64,000 nucleotides of DNA from Amyelois transitella. Its lineage: Eukaryota; Arthropoda; Insecta; Lepidoptera; Pyralidae. Numbering within the stretch: position 1 is the first letter of the stretch; each line of letters opens with the position of its first letter. This document shows, one piece after another, positions 52,391 through 61,761 of this stretch. The notes below the pieces were generated by a model. It was not told the origin of the DNA and did not search any database. It saw only the letters and a list, made by a program, of their open reading frames with translations. Location of the stretch: the NCBI RefSeq assembly GCF_032362555.1, contig NC_083531.1, forward strand, positions 3,100,001-3,164,000, read 5' to 3'. Both the position numbers and the translations under genes were made by a program.

Positions 52391-53349
52391 GTGAAGAATG
52401 TCAGAAAATATGGAGTAATATACGTAATAATTTTAGGAAAGCTCTGAATAACAGAAAAACAAAGAGTGGTGACCCGTACACAAAGCGACGCCCTATCAAG
52501 TTTGAAAAAGAGCTGGAGTTTTTGAAAAAATTCATTCAGCACAGAAAACAAACCTCGAATTTGGACTCCTCTTCAGAGGATACGCAGACTTCTTTTGCAG
52601 AATCCGCTGTCGTTGATAGCGATGAACGTTCAGTTTCGCGAATGACCAATGATTCACACCATTCCTCAATAATACCAGAACCTACAACAACTGCTGAAAT
52701 ACTAAATAAATATATTGAATCGAAAAAGGAGGTGGACGCCATTGATTCGTTCTTTCAAACAATGGCTGCCACAGTAAAAAAGCTACCAAAAAGAGAGCAG
52801 GTCCGAATAAAGAGACAAATATTTAATATGGTAACTGACGCCGAATTAAACTACATAGAGGGAACTCCAGCTCCAACATCTGAAGATGTCTCTACCAATT
52901 TGCAACATCAACGACCATGCCGTACCGCTTTTACTTCAAGATCTGGCTGTGGAACCGCGGCAGGCTTGGGCTATGAAGCTGTATCAGGATCTGGCTATGA
53001 AACCACCTCAAGATCTGGCTATGAAACCACCTCAAGATCTGGCTATGAAGCAGCTTCGGGGTCTGACTTTGGAACCGCCTCAGGCTCCGGTTATGAAGCA
53101 GCTTCGGGGTCTGGCTTTGGAACTGCCTCAGGCTCTGGTTATGAAGCAGCTTCGGGGTCTGGCTTTGGAACTGCCTCAGGCTCTGGTTATGAAGCAGCTT
53201 CGGGGTCTGGCTTTGGAACCGCCTCAGGTTCTGGCTATGAACCTGCTTCACGGTCTGGTTATGAAACCGCCTCGGGCCCTGGCTATGAAGCTGCTTCAGG
53301 GTCTGGCTACAAAACTGCAGTTTCTGAATACGAAACTAATCTAAAGTAG
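52391..53349 (+). CDS. Harbinger A MADF accessory protein, exon 2
   Basis: The acceptor TTTGTTTTAG restores the frame as KTGEECQKIW, then IRNNFRKALNN and KRRPIKFEKELEFLKKF complete the MADF domain. A BESS-like helix follows (SFFQTMAATVKKLPKREQVR). The last 130 residues are about 16 repeats of the form GYE(A/T)ASGSG or GFGTASGSG. With exon 1 the protein is 362 aa. In other Harbinger elements the MADF/Myb partner brings the transposase to the ends and the nucleus; here that is inference. The exon lies within the transposase intron. Confidence 0.85.
52960..53330 (+). repeat. Coding minisatellite in the accessory gene
   Basis: About 16 tandem 24-bp repeats (TCTGGCTATGAAGCAGCTTC type) encoding Gly-Tyr/Phe-Glu/Gly-X-Ala-Ser-Gly-Ser. 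Open on both strands because of the short period, but only the plus frame belongs to the gene. Confidence 0.8.
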
Positions 53350-53538
53350 TAGGTACTCTAAATTAAGTAAAAAGAAATAAAGATCCAGGAATTATCAGTG
53401 AGAAGATTTATCAGTGCAAAAACATAAAAATCGTTATTATGTGTCTACAATTCATGATTGTATTTGGCAAAAAAAATTGTTTTTTTAATTAAATAAAAGA
53501 AGAAAATATTAAACTTATACAATCATTTAACTGCCCAC

Positions 53539-53867
53539 CTCAAACACAAGGATAATCTTTGATCGGCTTCAATGGGGTTGCGAAAATTGGTCCTCTGTTT
53601 TTCGATATATGGTCGACATATATTCAACAGTGCTTGAAATTTCTCATAATCCATTCTATGATAGTCATAAAATTTTTGCACGTCGTATTTTAAGTCATTA
53701 AATAAATTATTGAATTCACCCTTTGATTCCCTTTCTTTCCATAAATTATCAACCCAAAATCTTCTTCTATTCCTATTATTAGCCTGTGCACTTTCTTCTT
53801 CATCTGCAATAATCGATATCAACACTAAATCCCAATCTACCATTGTAAAACTGAGGCACACCAACAC
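53539..53867 (-). CDS. Harbinger A transposase, exon 1
   Basis: Begins at 53867 (MLVCLSFTMVDWD; the second Met at 53843 is equally possible). It has RRRFWVDNLWKERESKGEF and the helical YDYHRMDYEKFQALLNICRP region that precedes the core in PIF/Harbinger transposases, then EADQRLSLCLR up to the donor (TTGAG|GTGGGC). It sits downstream of, and opposite to, the accessory gene's last exon. Confidence 0.82.
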
Positions 53868-54096
53868 TCAATCAAACGCAACTGAAGACTGCAGGCAGCA
53901 GGAGTCGCTGAGGCGTGCTTTGTCATGCCGCGGCACCCCGGGGCATGCCGGGGCATGCCGTGGCAAAGTGCTGGAATGCCGCGGCACGCCGTGGCATGCC
54001 GTGGTAAAATGCTGGTATGCCGCGGTATCTAAGCAGCCGGTGTGCGCTGACTCACGGCAAAATCCCTTGCCATGACGTCCCGGTCTGCGTAGGCCC

Positions 54097-54128
54097 GTAG
54101 CTGTCGTATCTTGGAAAGATACAAAGTA
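54097..54128 (+). pseudogene. piggyBac fragment continued, between two Harbinger elements
   Basis: Thirty-two bases reading AVVSWKDTK in the frame of 50370-50598. GTA occurs at its start and at its end, where Harbinger A ends and Harbinger B begins. Confidence 0.65.
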
Positions 54129-54600
54129 AGGGCCGGCGCCCACTGCCGGCACGGCACGGCATGTCATGGCAAAGGATTTTAATACTAATTAAATTATTTT
54201 GAATCTTATTTCAATAAGTTTAGAATTTATGTTACTTTATTTTGATACCACGATGCCGCGACGTGCCACAGGATGCCGCGGCATGACGCGACACGCCGCA
54301 GCATGCGGCGGTATGACGTGTCTTGCCTTTTCATTCCACAGGATTCCGCGGCACGCCATTGCATCCCGTGAGACGTATGGGTCATTTTGGGGTCGAGGAA
54401 TTATGATTGCTAGCTAGTTGAAATAAGGTTGAAACTTGTGCAGCATTTCGATGGAGCGCATTCCGGTCGGTGCGCGGGGGCAAGGGAGGGAGAAAACGCA
54501 CTGGCGCGCACGATTTTTTCTCTCACACTGACTGAGCGTGGCAAGTAATTAGCACGTGCGTACGCGATACAGTAAATTACTTCACGTAAAATACGGAAAA

Positions 54601-54733
54601 ATGGATGAAGAGAAACTGATTAATCTGGTTCGTTCGCATGAGTGTATATACGATGTCTCCTCCCGTTTCTACATGGATCAACATATGAAAAGGAACGCAT
54701 GGCAGAAAATTGCAGAAGAAATGAATAAAACCC
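54601..54733 (+). CDS. Harbinger B MADF accessory protein, exon 1
   Basis: MDEEKLINLVRSHECIYDVS then RNAWQKIAEEMNKT up to the donor ACCC|GTAAGT. Related to 51033-51162 with the same phase. Confidence 0.78.
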
Positions 54734-54773
54734 GTAAGTTATTTTTTTACTTATTTATTGTCAGAAATAGAAA

Positions 54774-55661
54774 CTAACATCTATTAACAATTTCATTTTG
54801 CCAGTACACGTTACCAACATTAGAAAAATATTCAGTGAAACAATCTCTTACAACCATCCCTTCCAGATTATTGAAAACTGTATCATTGGTTCTATCGATT
54901 GCATTATTAGTATTAGAGCCGAGTGCTTCCATAGAATGATCATCAATGATAAAGTTATGCAAACACGTACTTGCTAGTATAATGTTGTTAATGTACTTTG
55001 GTTGAACTTTTACACCTTTTTGAAATAGTTCGAATCTTTCTTGTAACATTCCAAAAGCATTTTCTACAATACGCCGTGCTCGACTTAAGCGATAATTGAA
55101 TATCCTTTTTTTTTTCATCATTTAAAAGATGTGAGGGGTATGGTCTCATAATATTTTTTGTTAGTGGAAAGGCTTCATCGGCAACAAATACGTGGGGTAA
55201 TTTTTGAGTTGAATGTGGTAAAGCTTTTTCCGGTGGTATGCTTAAAAAACCATTACGTAGTTTCGAACCAAATTTGGAGCTTTGAAGTATACCGCCATCG
55301 CTGTTTCGACCATATGCTCCGACATCTACAATCACAAATTTGTATTTTGCATCCACGACAGCTAATAAAACGATGCTAAAGAACTTCTTGTAGTTGATAT
55401 ACATACTTCCACTGTTATTAGGAGCTCTAATCTTGAAATGCTTACCATCTATGGCCCCAATGCAGTTAGGAAAATTCCAAAATTTATCAAAGTCGGTTGC
55501 AATTGACTGCCATTGTTGGCTCGTGGGTTTCGGCAATGCAGTAGATCTTAATACAGTATATATTGCTTGACAGGTTTCGTGGACTATTTTACGCACAGTA
55601 GTGAATCCCATACGATAGCTAAAAGCTAAAGACTTAAAAGAAGCTCCTGTTATTAGATACC
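54774..55661 (-). pseudogene. Harbinger B transposase, core exon, one frameshift
   Basis: Acceptor at about 55662 (TTGTTAAAG), then YLITGASFKSLAFSYRMGF, NFPNCIGAIDGKHFKIRAPN, AKYKFVIVDVGAYGRNSDGG and, in a shifted frame from about 55115, IFNYRLSRARRIVENAFGML. The shift lies in the T/A-run near 55105-55118. The end is at 54774. All three catalytic acidic residues are still encoded. Confidence 0.8.
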
Positions 55662-55758
55662 TTTAACAAAACAAAAAAAAACATTAGTAGACGTTAAAAA
55701 AAACGTGTGTGTGACGTAAAAAGCGTGTGTTATTTAAAATACTTCATTCTTGTTACAG

Positions 55759-56969
55759 ATGAAGAATGTCAGAAGACGTGGAGCTGCCTTCGTAACAATT
55801 ATAGAAAAGCCTTAAAAAACAGGGTGTCCAAAAGCGGTGACGCTGCCAGAAAGAGGCGACCAATTAAATTTGAAAAGGAACTTGAATTTCTGCAAAAGTT
55901 TTTTCAAGATAGACCTCAGCTTTCAAATTTAGACTCTTCTTCCGACGATACACAGCTTTCCGAAGATACGCAGAATATCGAAAATACACAACCTCCCGAA
56001 ACAGCATCAACTGTTAATTTTCCTGAAGCACAATCGCCTGTATCTCAAATGTCATGTTCATCCCATGCATCAGATTCTAGACCAGCTAGACATGTTCGTC
56101 AACAATCATACATGTCATCGCAAACACAGTATACGGAAACAACAGCAGAAATATTAAAAAAAATACATTGAAAACCAAAAGAAAGAACAACATCCCATGG
56201 AGATATTTTTTCAAGCAATGGCGGCAACAGCGAAGACTTTGTCACCAAAATTACAAGCTGAAATAAAACGCGATGTCTTACGTATTGTTACTGATGCAGA
56301 AATAAAGCATTTGGAAAATGTGGAGTTAAGTTCAGTTGTGTGCAGCGAAGTCGTCCTTCAACATCAAGTTCAGGATTCGATATTTCAAATGAATTTCATT
56401 CATCTCAGCAATACGCACCAACTTCTGTTGCCAGAACCCATAATACAATAATCGAAAGAAGTAATTTTTCTTCATTTAATAAGCCCGAACAACAATATAA
56501 CACCGAACAAAACTATGGTACTACTCATACATACATACATACATAAAATCACGCCTCTTTCCCGGAGGGGTAGGCAGAGACTACCTCTTTCCACTTGCCA
56601 CGATCTCTGCATACTTCTTTCGCTTCGTCCACATTCATAACTCTCTTCATACAAGCTCGGCGGTTTCGGGTACTTTTGACCTGACCCTTTACCAGGACAT
56701 CCTTAATTTGATCAAGATACGTTCGTCTAGGTCTTCCCACTCCGACCTTTCCCTCCACACTCTCCTTGTATATCTGCTTAGTCAACCTTTATTTATTTAT
56801 TTATTTACAAATGCTTTCATTCATCCTCTCCACATGACCGAACCATCTTAACATACATGGTACTACTCATACAGAATACATACCTACTCCTATATCCAGA
56901 CATCAAAATAATAGTGATATAATATATAACAATAATTCCAGTATTCAATTACCGGACTATGAAAACTAA
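55759..56969 (+). pseudogene. Harbinger B MADF accessory protein, exon 2, shifted and interrupted
   Basis: The acceptor TTGTTACAG leads to EECQKTWSCLRNNYRKALKN and RKRRPIKFEKELEFLQKFF (MADF end). A shift in the A-run near 56155 leads to FFQAMAATAKTLSPKLQAE (BESS-like region). A LINE fragment (56531-56856) then interrupts the tail; without it the tail reads NYGTTHTEYIPTPIS and ends LPDYEN at 56969. Unlike the Harbinger A protein there is no GYEAASGSG repeat tail. Confidence 0.75.
56531..56856 (-). mobile_element. 5'-truncated RTE-like LINE 3' end with target duplication
   Basis: Minus-strand frame with EGKVGVGRPRRTYLDQIKD and MNVDEAKEVCRDRGKWKEVV, the C-terminal end of lepidopteran RTE-type LINEs, then a (TATG)n tail. 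Flanked by a 16-bp duplication ATGGTACTACTCATAC (56515-56530 and 56857-56872). Confidence 0.88.
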
Positions 56970-57757
56970 ATTTTTTATAATACTTTCGCTTTTTATCATA
57001 CTGTACTGTAGGTACATTTGTGATCATAGATAGCTGATTATAAAAATAAACAATTACCAAATAAATCAAGACTTTTATTTTAATATTAGTAAATGCTCCG
57101 TGGTGTCACACACAGCTCAAAAATTTGTTAGGTTATTCTGCTAAACTGTTTCAACCGAAGTGGTTAAGTTTAGTATGTGTCATAGAGCAAGATCCCAGAG
57201 CCGTAAGACACAACTTATTTTCTAAAGAATGGATCTTTCGATTCTCAGTAGTCTTTCATGTACTTTTAATACCTGCATGTTTGTGAGACTTGCCCGGTGA
57301 CACCTGCGCAGGTACCAGGCGAGAAAGGTAACTAAAAATCACAGTTACTTAACTTAAATTTTTATGACTGATTTTTATATATATTTTACAGACTATTACT
57401 CTGAAGTCATATCAGAGAAGTCAGACGCTTTCCATGCGCCAAAACTTTTGTCAGACGCTTTAAAGTTCTATCAAAAAAAAATTAACTTTATTTATTTTTA
57501 AATGTCTGACTTTTATATATGTTATTCAGATAACTATTACAAAGTTGTATTAAATCAGTCAGACAGTTTGTAATGACCAAACACCCCTTAAACACAAGAA
57601 TTACTCAGCCTCGAGTATGAGCGCGATAGCACAATGCGCATGCGCGTCATAGTAAAATATCTAATATTTGAAAAGTACTTACGGTTTTCAATTTCATATT
57701 TTTGCATATCTATTCAAATACGATGAAATTTATAATTAAAATAATAATTAATCACAG
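56970..57757. other. No gene recognised
   Basis: AT-rich after the accessory gene, with a poly-A signal-like AATAAA near 57048. 57400-57560 contains a diverged duplication around GTCAGACGCTTT. 57740-57757 ends ATTAATCACAG, the acceptor of the next exon. Confidence 0.4.
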
Positions 57758-57943
57758 GCACCGGTTCTTACATCAACACAGGCCGGTGGTCCTAACTCAA
57801 CACAGGCACCGGTTCCCAGCTCAACACAAATACCGGGTCCAAGTTCGACACAGGCACCCGTTCCAAGCTTGGAAGATACGCACATGACCGATGAACAGAT
57901 AGAAGCATTCAGAAACGAAGAAGACACATATGATAATTTGTAA
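57758..57943 (+). CDS. Harbinger C accessory protein, last exon (partial)
   Basis: After the acceptor the frame reads APVLTSTQAGGPNSTQAPVP and further PxSSTQ repeats, then EDTHMTDEQIEAFRNEEDTY and a stop at 57941-57943. The repeat tail and position upstream of an opposite-strand transposase exon match the Harbinger A layout. The MADF part is not in view. Confidence 0.45.
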   Translation, partial: APVLTSTQAGGPNSTQAPVPSSTQIPGPSSTQAPVPSLEDTHMTDEQIEAFRNEEDTYDNL

Positions 57944-58444
57944 CTATATGGAAAAGAAAGCAATATGTCTCATGTGATTTACTGTTTTTATTTTTTTTTG
58001 TACGTTATGTTTCTAATATAACCTTACGTTTTTTTTGCTACTGCCAGAACGGCAGTTGATTTTTTTGTTTTCTTTATGAATAAATAAGATAATATAAAAA
58101 TATATTTGGTTTTTACATAATATGCATCACTCCAGTCTCCCGGAGGGGTAGAAAGAGACAACGGATCTCGATTTCTCGTAATCCTTACATACCTCAGTTT
58201 ACATAATATTTTTCATGTATTCTCGTACTTCTTGATTCTCGTTTTGAGTACTTCTCACTTAGCCCTTTTACACAAAAAAAAACAAACACTCAAAAAAGAC
58301 TGATCACATTCAAACGCAGATAACACACATAAACACAAACACACATTAACAAAAAAATAATTAGGTAGGTACTTACTTCAAACATACTGCTAGCCGCTCT
58401 TGGGTACAGATAGATCTCCTGTAGTTAGTATCTTGCTAAAATAT
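57944..58444. other. Non-coding, with a scrap of RTE-like LINE 3' end
   Basis: 58127-58260 contains CTCCCGGAGGGGTAGAAAGAG and neighbouring sequence related to the LINE at 56531-56856, in the same orientation. Otherwise AT-rich. Confidence 0.5.
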
Positions 58445-58699
58445 ATGCGGTTTAATTAAGTTATGTAGTTCGTAGAATATATTCCTCGGTAGTCTGTAGG
58501 ACTTGGTAAAACTTTCATCATCTAACTCATTAAACAGAGTAAAAAATTCTCCATGACTGGTATGGTAATACAAGTGACTTCTTTTCCAAAACCGATGTTT
58601 TCTTTTGTTTAGGTAGTATAAAGCTATCAATTCTGCTTCTTCAGACTGTAGTTCTTCTTCAAGTAAAAGAAGATACTTTTTTTGTAATAATAGCGACAT
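58445..58699 (-). pseudogene. Harbinger C transposase, exon 1 (partial)
   Basis: Reads YYLNKRKHRFWKRSHLYY, then GEFFTLFNELDDESFTKSYR and LPRNIFYELHNLIKPHI, matching the FWV...GEFNNLFNDL...YHRMDYEKFQALL order of Harbinger A exon 1 (53539-53867). No matching core exon exists nearby except that of Harbinger B. Confidence 0.6.
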
Positions 58700-58744
58700 C
58701 GTCTACCTTTCGTGTCAGAATGCGTACTGAGCACTCAACGCCCC

Positions 58745-58887
58745 GCACCCGAGCTGAAAAACATCTCTTCTCGCACAGCACACCGCACACATCTCCGCTT
58801 TGGTGGAGTCCCGCGAGCTGAAAAACATCTCTTCTCGCACAGCACACAGCACACCGCACACATCTCTGCTTTGGTGGAGTCCCGGCC
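58745..58887. repeat. Tandem duplicate and terminal-repeat-like end of Harbinger C
   Basis: A block of about 65 bp with GAGCTGAAAAACATCTCTTC, CACCGCACACATCTC and TTTGGTGGAGTCCCG occurs twice. The right copy ends TGGTGGAGTCCCGGCCTAA; inverted, this (GGCCGGGACTCCACC) is a usual Harbinger terminus with a TAA target. Confidence 0.55.
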
Positions 58888-58962
58888 TAATCGTCTATGT
58901 TTTGACCTAATGACTATAACAAATAATATAATTATGTAATAAATTGTAACTTGTCATTTCAG

Positions 58963-59346
58963 GATCATGAAGACAATGAAGGCATTAATTGGACGTCAGA
59001 CATAACTTTACCTGTAATAGAAAAATTTGACGAATTTATTTCGGGGATATCTCCTTCAGTATCGTTGAGCAGCGACTCCTCGGAACTGGATATTTTTGAA
59101 TATTTTTGTGACAATGATTTAGTGGAAAAAATATGTTATTTTACTAACAAATATCATCAGTTCTTTGTCAGGCATAAGGATCTGAGGGTGTACGCTCGTT
59201 TACAACGGTGGCAAGATGTGACTGTTCATGACATTTATATCTTTTTAGCCCTTACGATGCTCTTTACACGGAATAAAAGGATCACAATTGAAGAACATTG
59301 GTCTGTAGACCCCCTTTTAAATAGTCCCATATTTCACAGTATTATG
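58963..59346 (+). pseudogene. piggyBac-type transposase, N-terminal exon fragment
   Basis: After a TCATTTCAG acceptor: DHEDNEGINWTSDITLPVIE, then ISPSVSLSSDSSELDIFEYF, QDVTVHDIYIFLALTMLFTR and EEHWSVDPLLNSPIFHSIM. This is the region just before the catalytic core of piggyBac transposases. It stops at a TACAGTGGG motif, where another sequence begins. Confidence 0.72.
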
Positions 59347-59586
59347 TACAGTGGGTTGCCAAATTAATAGGGACAGTCACATTTTTTATCATATTTTTTC
59401 TTCAGGCGCGTTTGACTGCTATTTCAAGTGGTGTAAGTGGTCCTGGAATGTATTTTTATGTTCACAGCACCTCTACAGATCAACTTGAAAGTAAATTTCA
59501 AGTGTTATGGGATTTGTTTATTTTGTAAAAATATTTTATTATCGGGAGAGACGCGCAGTCCTTCACACGTGTAAAAGTAAAATAAG
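59347..59586. other. Junction sequence with a Tc1-like end motif
   Basis: 59347 begins TACAGTGGGTTGCCAAATTA, like a TA plus Tc1/mariner terminal repeat, but no second end was found. The rest up to the gypsy-3 LTR has no frame. Confidence 0.3.
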
Positions 59587-59729
59587 TGTGAGGTTAGACT
59601 AAGTACCTATTTAATCTTCTATTATGTTAATCTTTGTACCACCTATATAATTGTGTTATTCCTTCAAATATAGTAGTATTATTCGAGCATTCACTCGTTT
59701 CATTTACCTGACTACGTCACACCCTTATA
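59587..59729 (+). repeat. gypsy-3 5' LTR (inferred limits)
   Basis: The right edge is fixed by the primer-binding site at 59730; the left edge is placed by similarity to the gypsy-2 LTR start. Length about 143 bp. Confidence 0.6.
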
Positions 59730-59880
59730 TGGCGACCCTGCCTATGGAATCTTCCACCGCGCCGCGAATTTGAGACGTTACTCGTGTAATCGTTAATAAG
59801 GACAATGGAAAAGTACCAGTTCTATCTTTGTTTCGGACTAAACGCTAGTGTACACGTGAATAAAAAAATTCACAAAAATA

Positions 59881-60180
59881 ATGGGCTCCCCACAGTCTAA
59901 AGAAGAAACCCTGGTCATCCAGAATGCTGCGGCTGGCGATAATAAAGCAACTACAGAACAAATTCGTTTTCATATGAGCACCACAAATATTATCCTGTGT
60001 GTTATCCTGTTAATTATACTGTGTGGCGTGCTGTTCTTCATATATCGACTATATAGAAAATGCCATAGAAAATGGATTGTTAAGGAGATAAATCGGGCGA
60101 CTATAAGAAGATCACTTTTCCGGCGACAGTTGGAAGACCTTAACCCACCCCAAAAAATCTATTCAAAAGAAATGGTGTAA
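59881..60180 (+). CDS. gypsy-3 small N-myristoylation-type, single-span membrane protein
   Basis: 99 codons. MGSPQSKEETLVIQNAAA at the start (Gly2, Ser6), a hydrophobic span IILCVILLIILCGVLFFIY (about residues 40-58), then YRKCHRKW and a basic tail. Same plan and position as 14576-14863. Confidence 0.7.
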   Translation: MGSPQSKEETLVIQNAAAGDNKATTEQIRFHMSTTNIILCVILLIILCGVLFFIYRLYRKCHRKWIVKEINRATIRRSLFRRQLEDLNPPQKIYSKEMV

Positions 60181-60564
60181 AAAATAAATAAAAATAAAAG
60201 TGCATAAATATATTTCAAAAGTGAAAATTTATTATATAAAAATAAATATTAAAAAAAAAAAAGTGAAAATAATAAAATACAATAATCTACTTAAAAAAAA
60301 AAAAAAAAAAGTATCTTAAATATATAATCAAATATCCTAATAATAATTTTATGTACGAGATATAGGTCACCGGTAAGGAATGCAGCGACTTTCCATATAC
60401 GGACGGACAGATGATGCACTGTGACTGAACTTTGGACTTGATAGTGTTAATTGTAATCGCGATTATATTTTAAAGTCTATTTTTATTTATTTTTTAATGT
60501 GTTATGTTCTTTATGTGCACAGGTACAAGAATATTTTACTCTACGTTATGGTGGTAAGTGACTA
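60181..60564. other. gypsy-3 leader between small protein and gag
   Basis: A-rich runs (60250-60310), then the block GGACGGACAGATGATG near 60400; gypsy-2 has the related GGATGGACGATAAGT near 15075. No gene. Confidence 0.5.
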
Positions 60565-61761
60565 ATGGAAACTATTATATCATTGTATGAGGAATTAAAG
60601 AAAATTAGAGTATATTTAATTAAATTAGGAGCCAGTCGAAGAACGGAAAAAGTGTTAGTAAACAAATTAAATGAGATTAATGCAATCTATGAGAAATATG
60701 AGACGTGGCTGATAGGTTTTGAAGAAAAACTTAAGAGAAAATATTATAGTTCGGATGATATTATATTAATCAAAAATTATTGTAGTCGATTTTTAGAGTT
60801 ACATGAAAATATTTTAGTGTTGTGTAATAGTGATAAGCCGAAGTCATCGTTCAACATGAATTCTTTTGATTTAAAAACGGCGTTAAATCTTTTACCTATT
60901 ATGACAAATGAGGAGTCGAATACAAAACAGTTGATTGATAACATTGAATATTATAATACTTTATTGAAAGAAGATACATGTAAACAAAATTTAATTAATT
61001 TCGTATTAAAAAGTAGGCTTTCTCCTGAAGCTAAGTTAAAATTAAAATCAAAATATGAATCAGTTAATGAGTTAATTATTGATATGAGAAATGTATTATT
61101 GTGTAAGAAAGCTGCAATGGCAATACAAAATAAATTACAAAAAATTAGACAAAATGACTTGTCAATTGCTGACTATGGTAAAGAAATAACGGAACTATTT
61201 GTTGATTTAACGATAACGCAAGCTGACGGGAATGATCAATGCTATAAAATATTAAAACCTATTAATGAAAAAATGGCTGTTAAGCAATTTGCTGACGGCT
61301 TGCGTAATCGTCGACTTAGTACGATTATTTCTGCCAGGAATTATAGTTCACTTAAAGATGCTGTACAGGCAGCCCAAGATGAAGAAGTATCAATTCCTTC
61401 AACATCTGGAGAAATCATGGGTATGTACAAGAAACCATACCATAATAAATATTTCAACAATGGTTCAAATTATTATAGAAGCTGGCGTGGAGGACGTTGC
61501 CGCTATCCTGTACATAGAGGAAGAGCTCGAGGACAGCAAGCAGCTCATCTAGCTTCTCGAGGACAAGGGTCACGAGGTCAGTACACGCGAGGAAGTAGCG
61601 GAGGTCCACAGCAGAGAGGTAAATTTTTTAATTCAACTAGAGGAAATCAAGGGATGCGTAATAATCGTAATATTCATTTAATGCATGATAATGATAATAA
61701 TAATTTCGAAAAATTTGAAGAGTCAGAACTTTCTTTGAATCAGTTTTTTCGTGAGGAATAG
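60565..61761 (+). CDS. gypsy-3 gag
   Basis: 398 codons, aligned with gypsy-2 gag: LLPIMTNEESNTKQLIDNIE, FADGLRNRRLSTIISARNY and SLKDAVQAA, then a Gly/Arg-rich tail without CCHC motif. It ends FFREE, overlapping pol in another frame, the same relation as in gypsy-2. Confidence 0.85.
   Translation: METIISLYEELKKIRVYLIKLGASRRTEKVLVNKLNEINAIYEKYETWLIGFEEKLKRKYYSSDDIILIKNYCSRFLELHENILVLCNSDKPKSSFNMNSFDLKTALNLLPIMTNEESNTKQLIDNIEYYNTLLKEDTCKQNLINFVLKSRLSPEAKLKLKSKYESVNELIIDMRNVLLCKKAAMAIQNKLQKIRQNDLSIADYGKEITELFVDLTITQADGNDQCYKILKPINEKMAVKQFADGLRNRRLSTIISARNYSSLKDAVQAAQDEEVSIPSTSGEIMGMYKKPYHNKYFNNGSNYYRSWRGGRCRYPVHRGRARGQQAAHLASRGQGSRGQYTRGSSGGPQQRGKFFNSTRGNQGMRNNRNIHLMHDNDNNNFEKFEESELSLNQFFREE

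Larger units (their letters stand above)
50599..54096. mobile_element. PIF/Harbinger element A, looks whole
   Basis: About 3.5 kb with near-perfect inverted ends (GGCCTACGCAGACCGG plus a further ATGGCAAGGGATTTT on both sides) and a 3-bp GTA duplication (50596-50598, 54097-54099). It holds two interlocked genes: a MADF accessory gene on the plus strand and a DDE_Tnp_4 transposase on the minus strand. Both reading frames appear intact when spliced, so the element may be autonomous. Subterminal regions are rich in palindromic TGCCGCGGCA-type motifs. Confidence 0.88.
54129..56969. mobile_element. PIF/Harbinger element B, right end not found
   Basis: The left end AGGGCCGGCGCCCACTGCCGG follows GTA (54126-54128), like Harbinger A, and is followed by the same CATGTCATGGCAAAGGATTTT type of sequence and TGCCGCGGCA motifs (54250-54360). 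It has the same interlocked layout: accessory exon 1 (+), transposase core (-), accessory exon 2 (+). The transposase exon 1 and right terminal repeat expected after 56969 were not seen. Confidence 0.7.

Noticed and set aside
52886-53344. Long alternative frames on both strands over the Gly-Tyr-Glu repeats
   Set aside because: A 24-bp repeat keeps every frame without a stop open; only the frame continuous with the MADF domain is supported.
54129-58887. Harbinger B and C as one element of 4.8 kb
   Set aside because: Left end abuts GTA and right end abuts TAA, terminal repeats match only weakly, and B already has its own accessory tail ending at 56969; kept as two, though a composite is not excluded.
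58712-58939. Plus-strand 75-codon frame at the Harbinger C end
   Set aside because: It covers a tandem duplicate in the terminal region and has no protein similarity I recognise.
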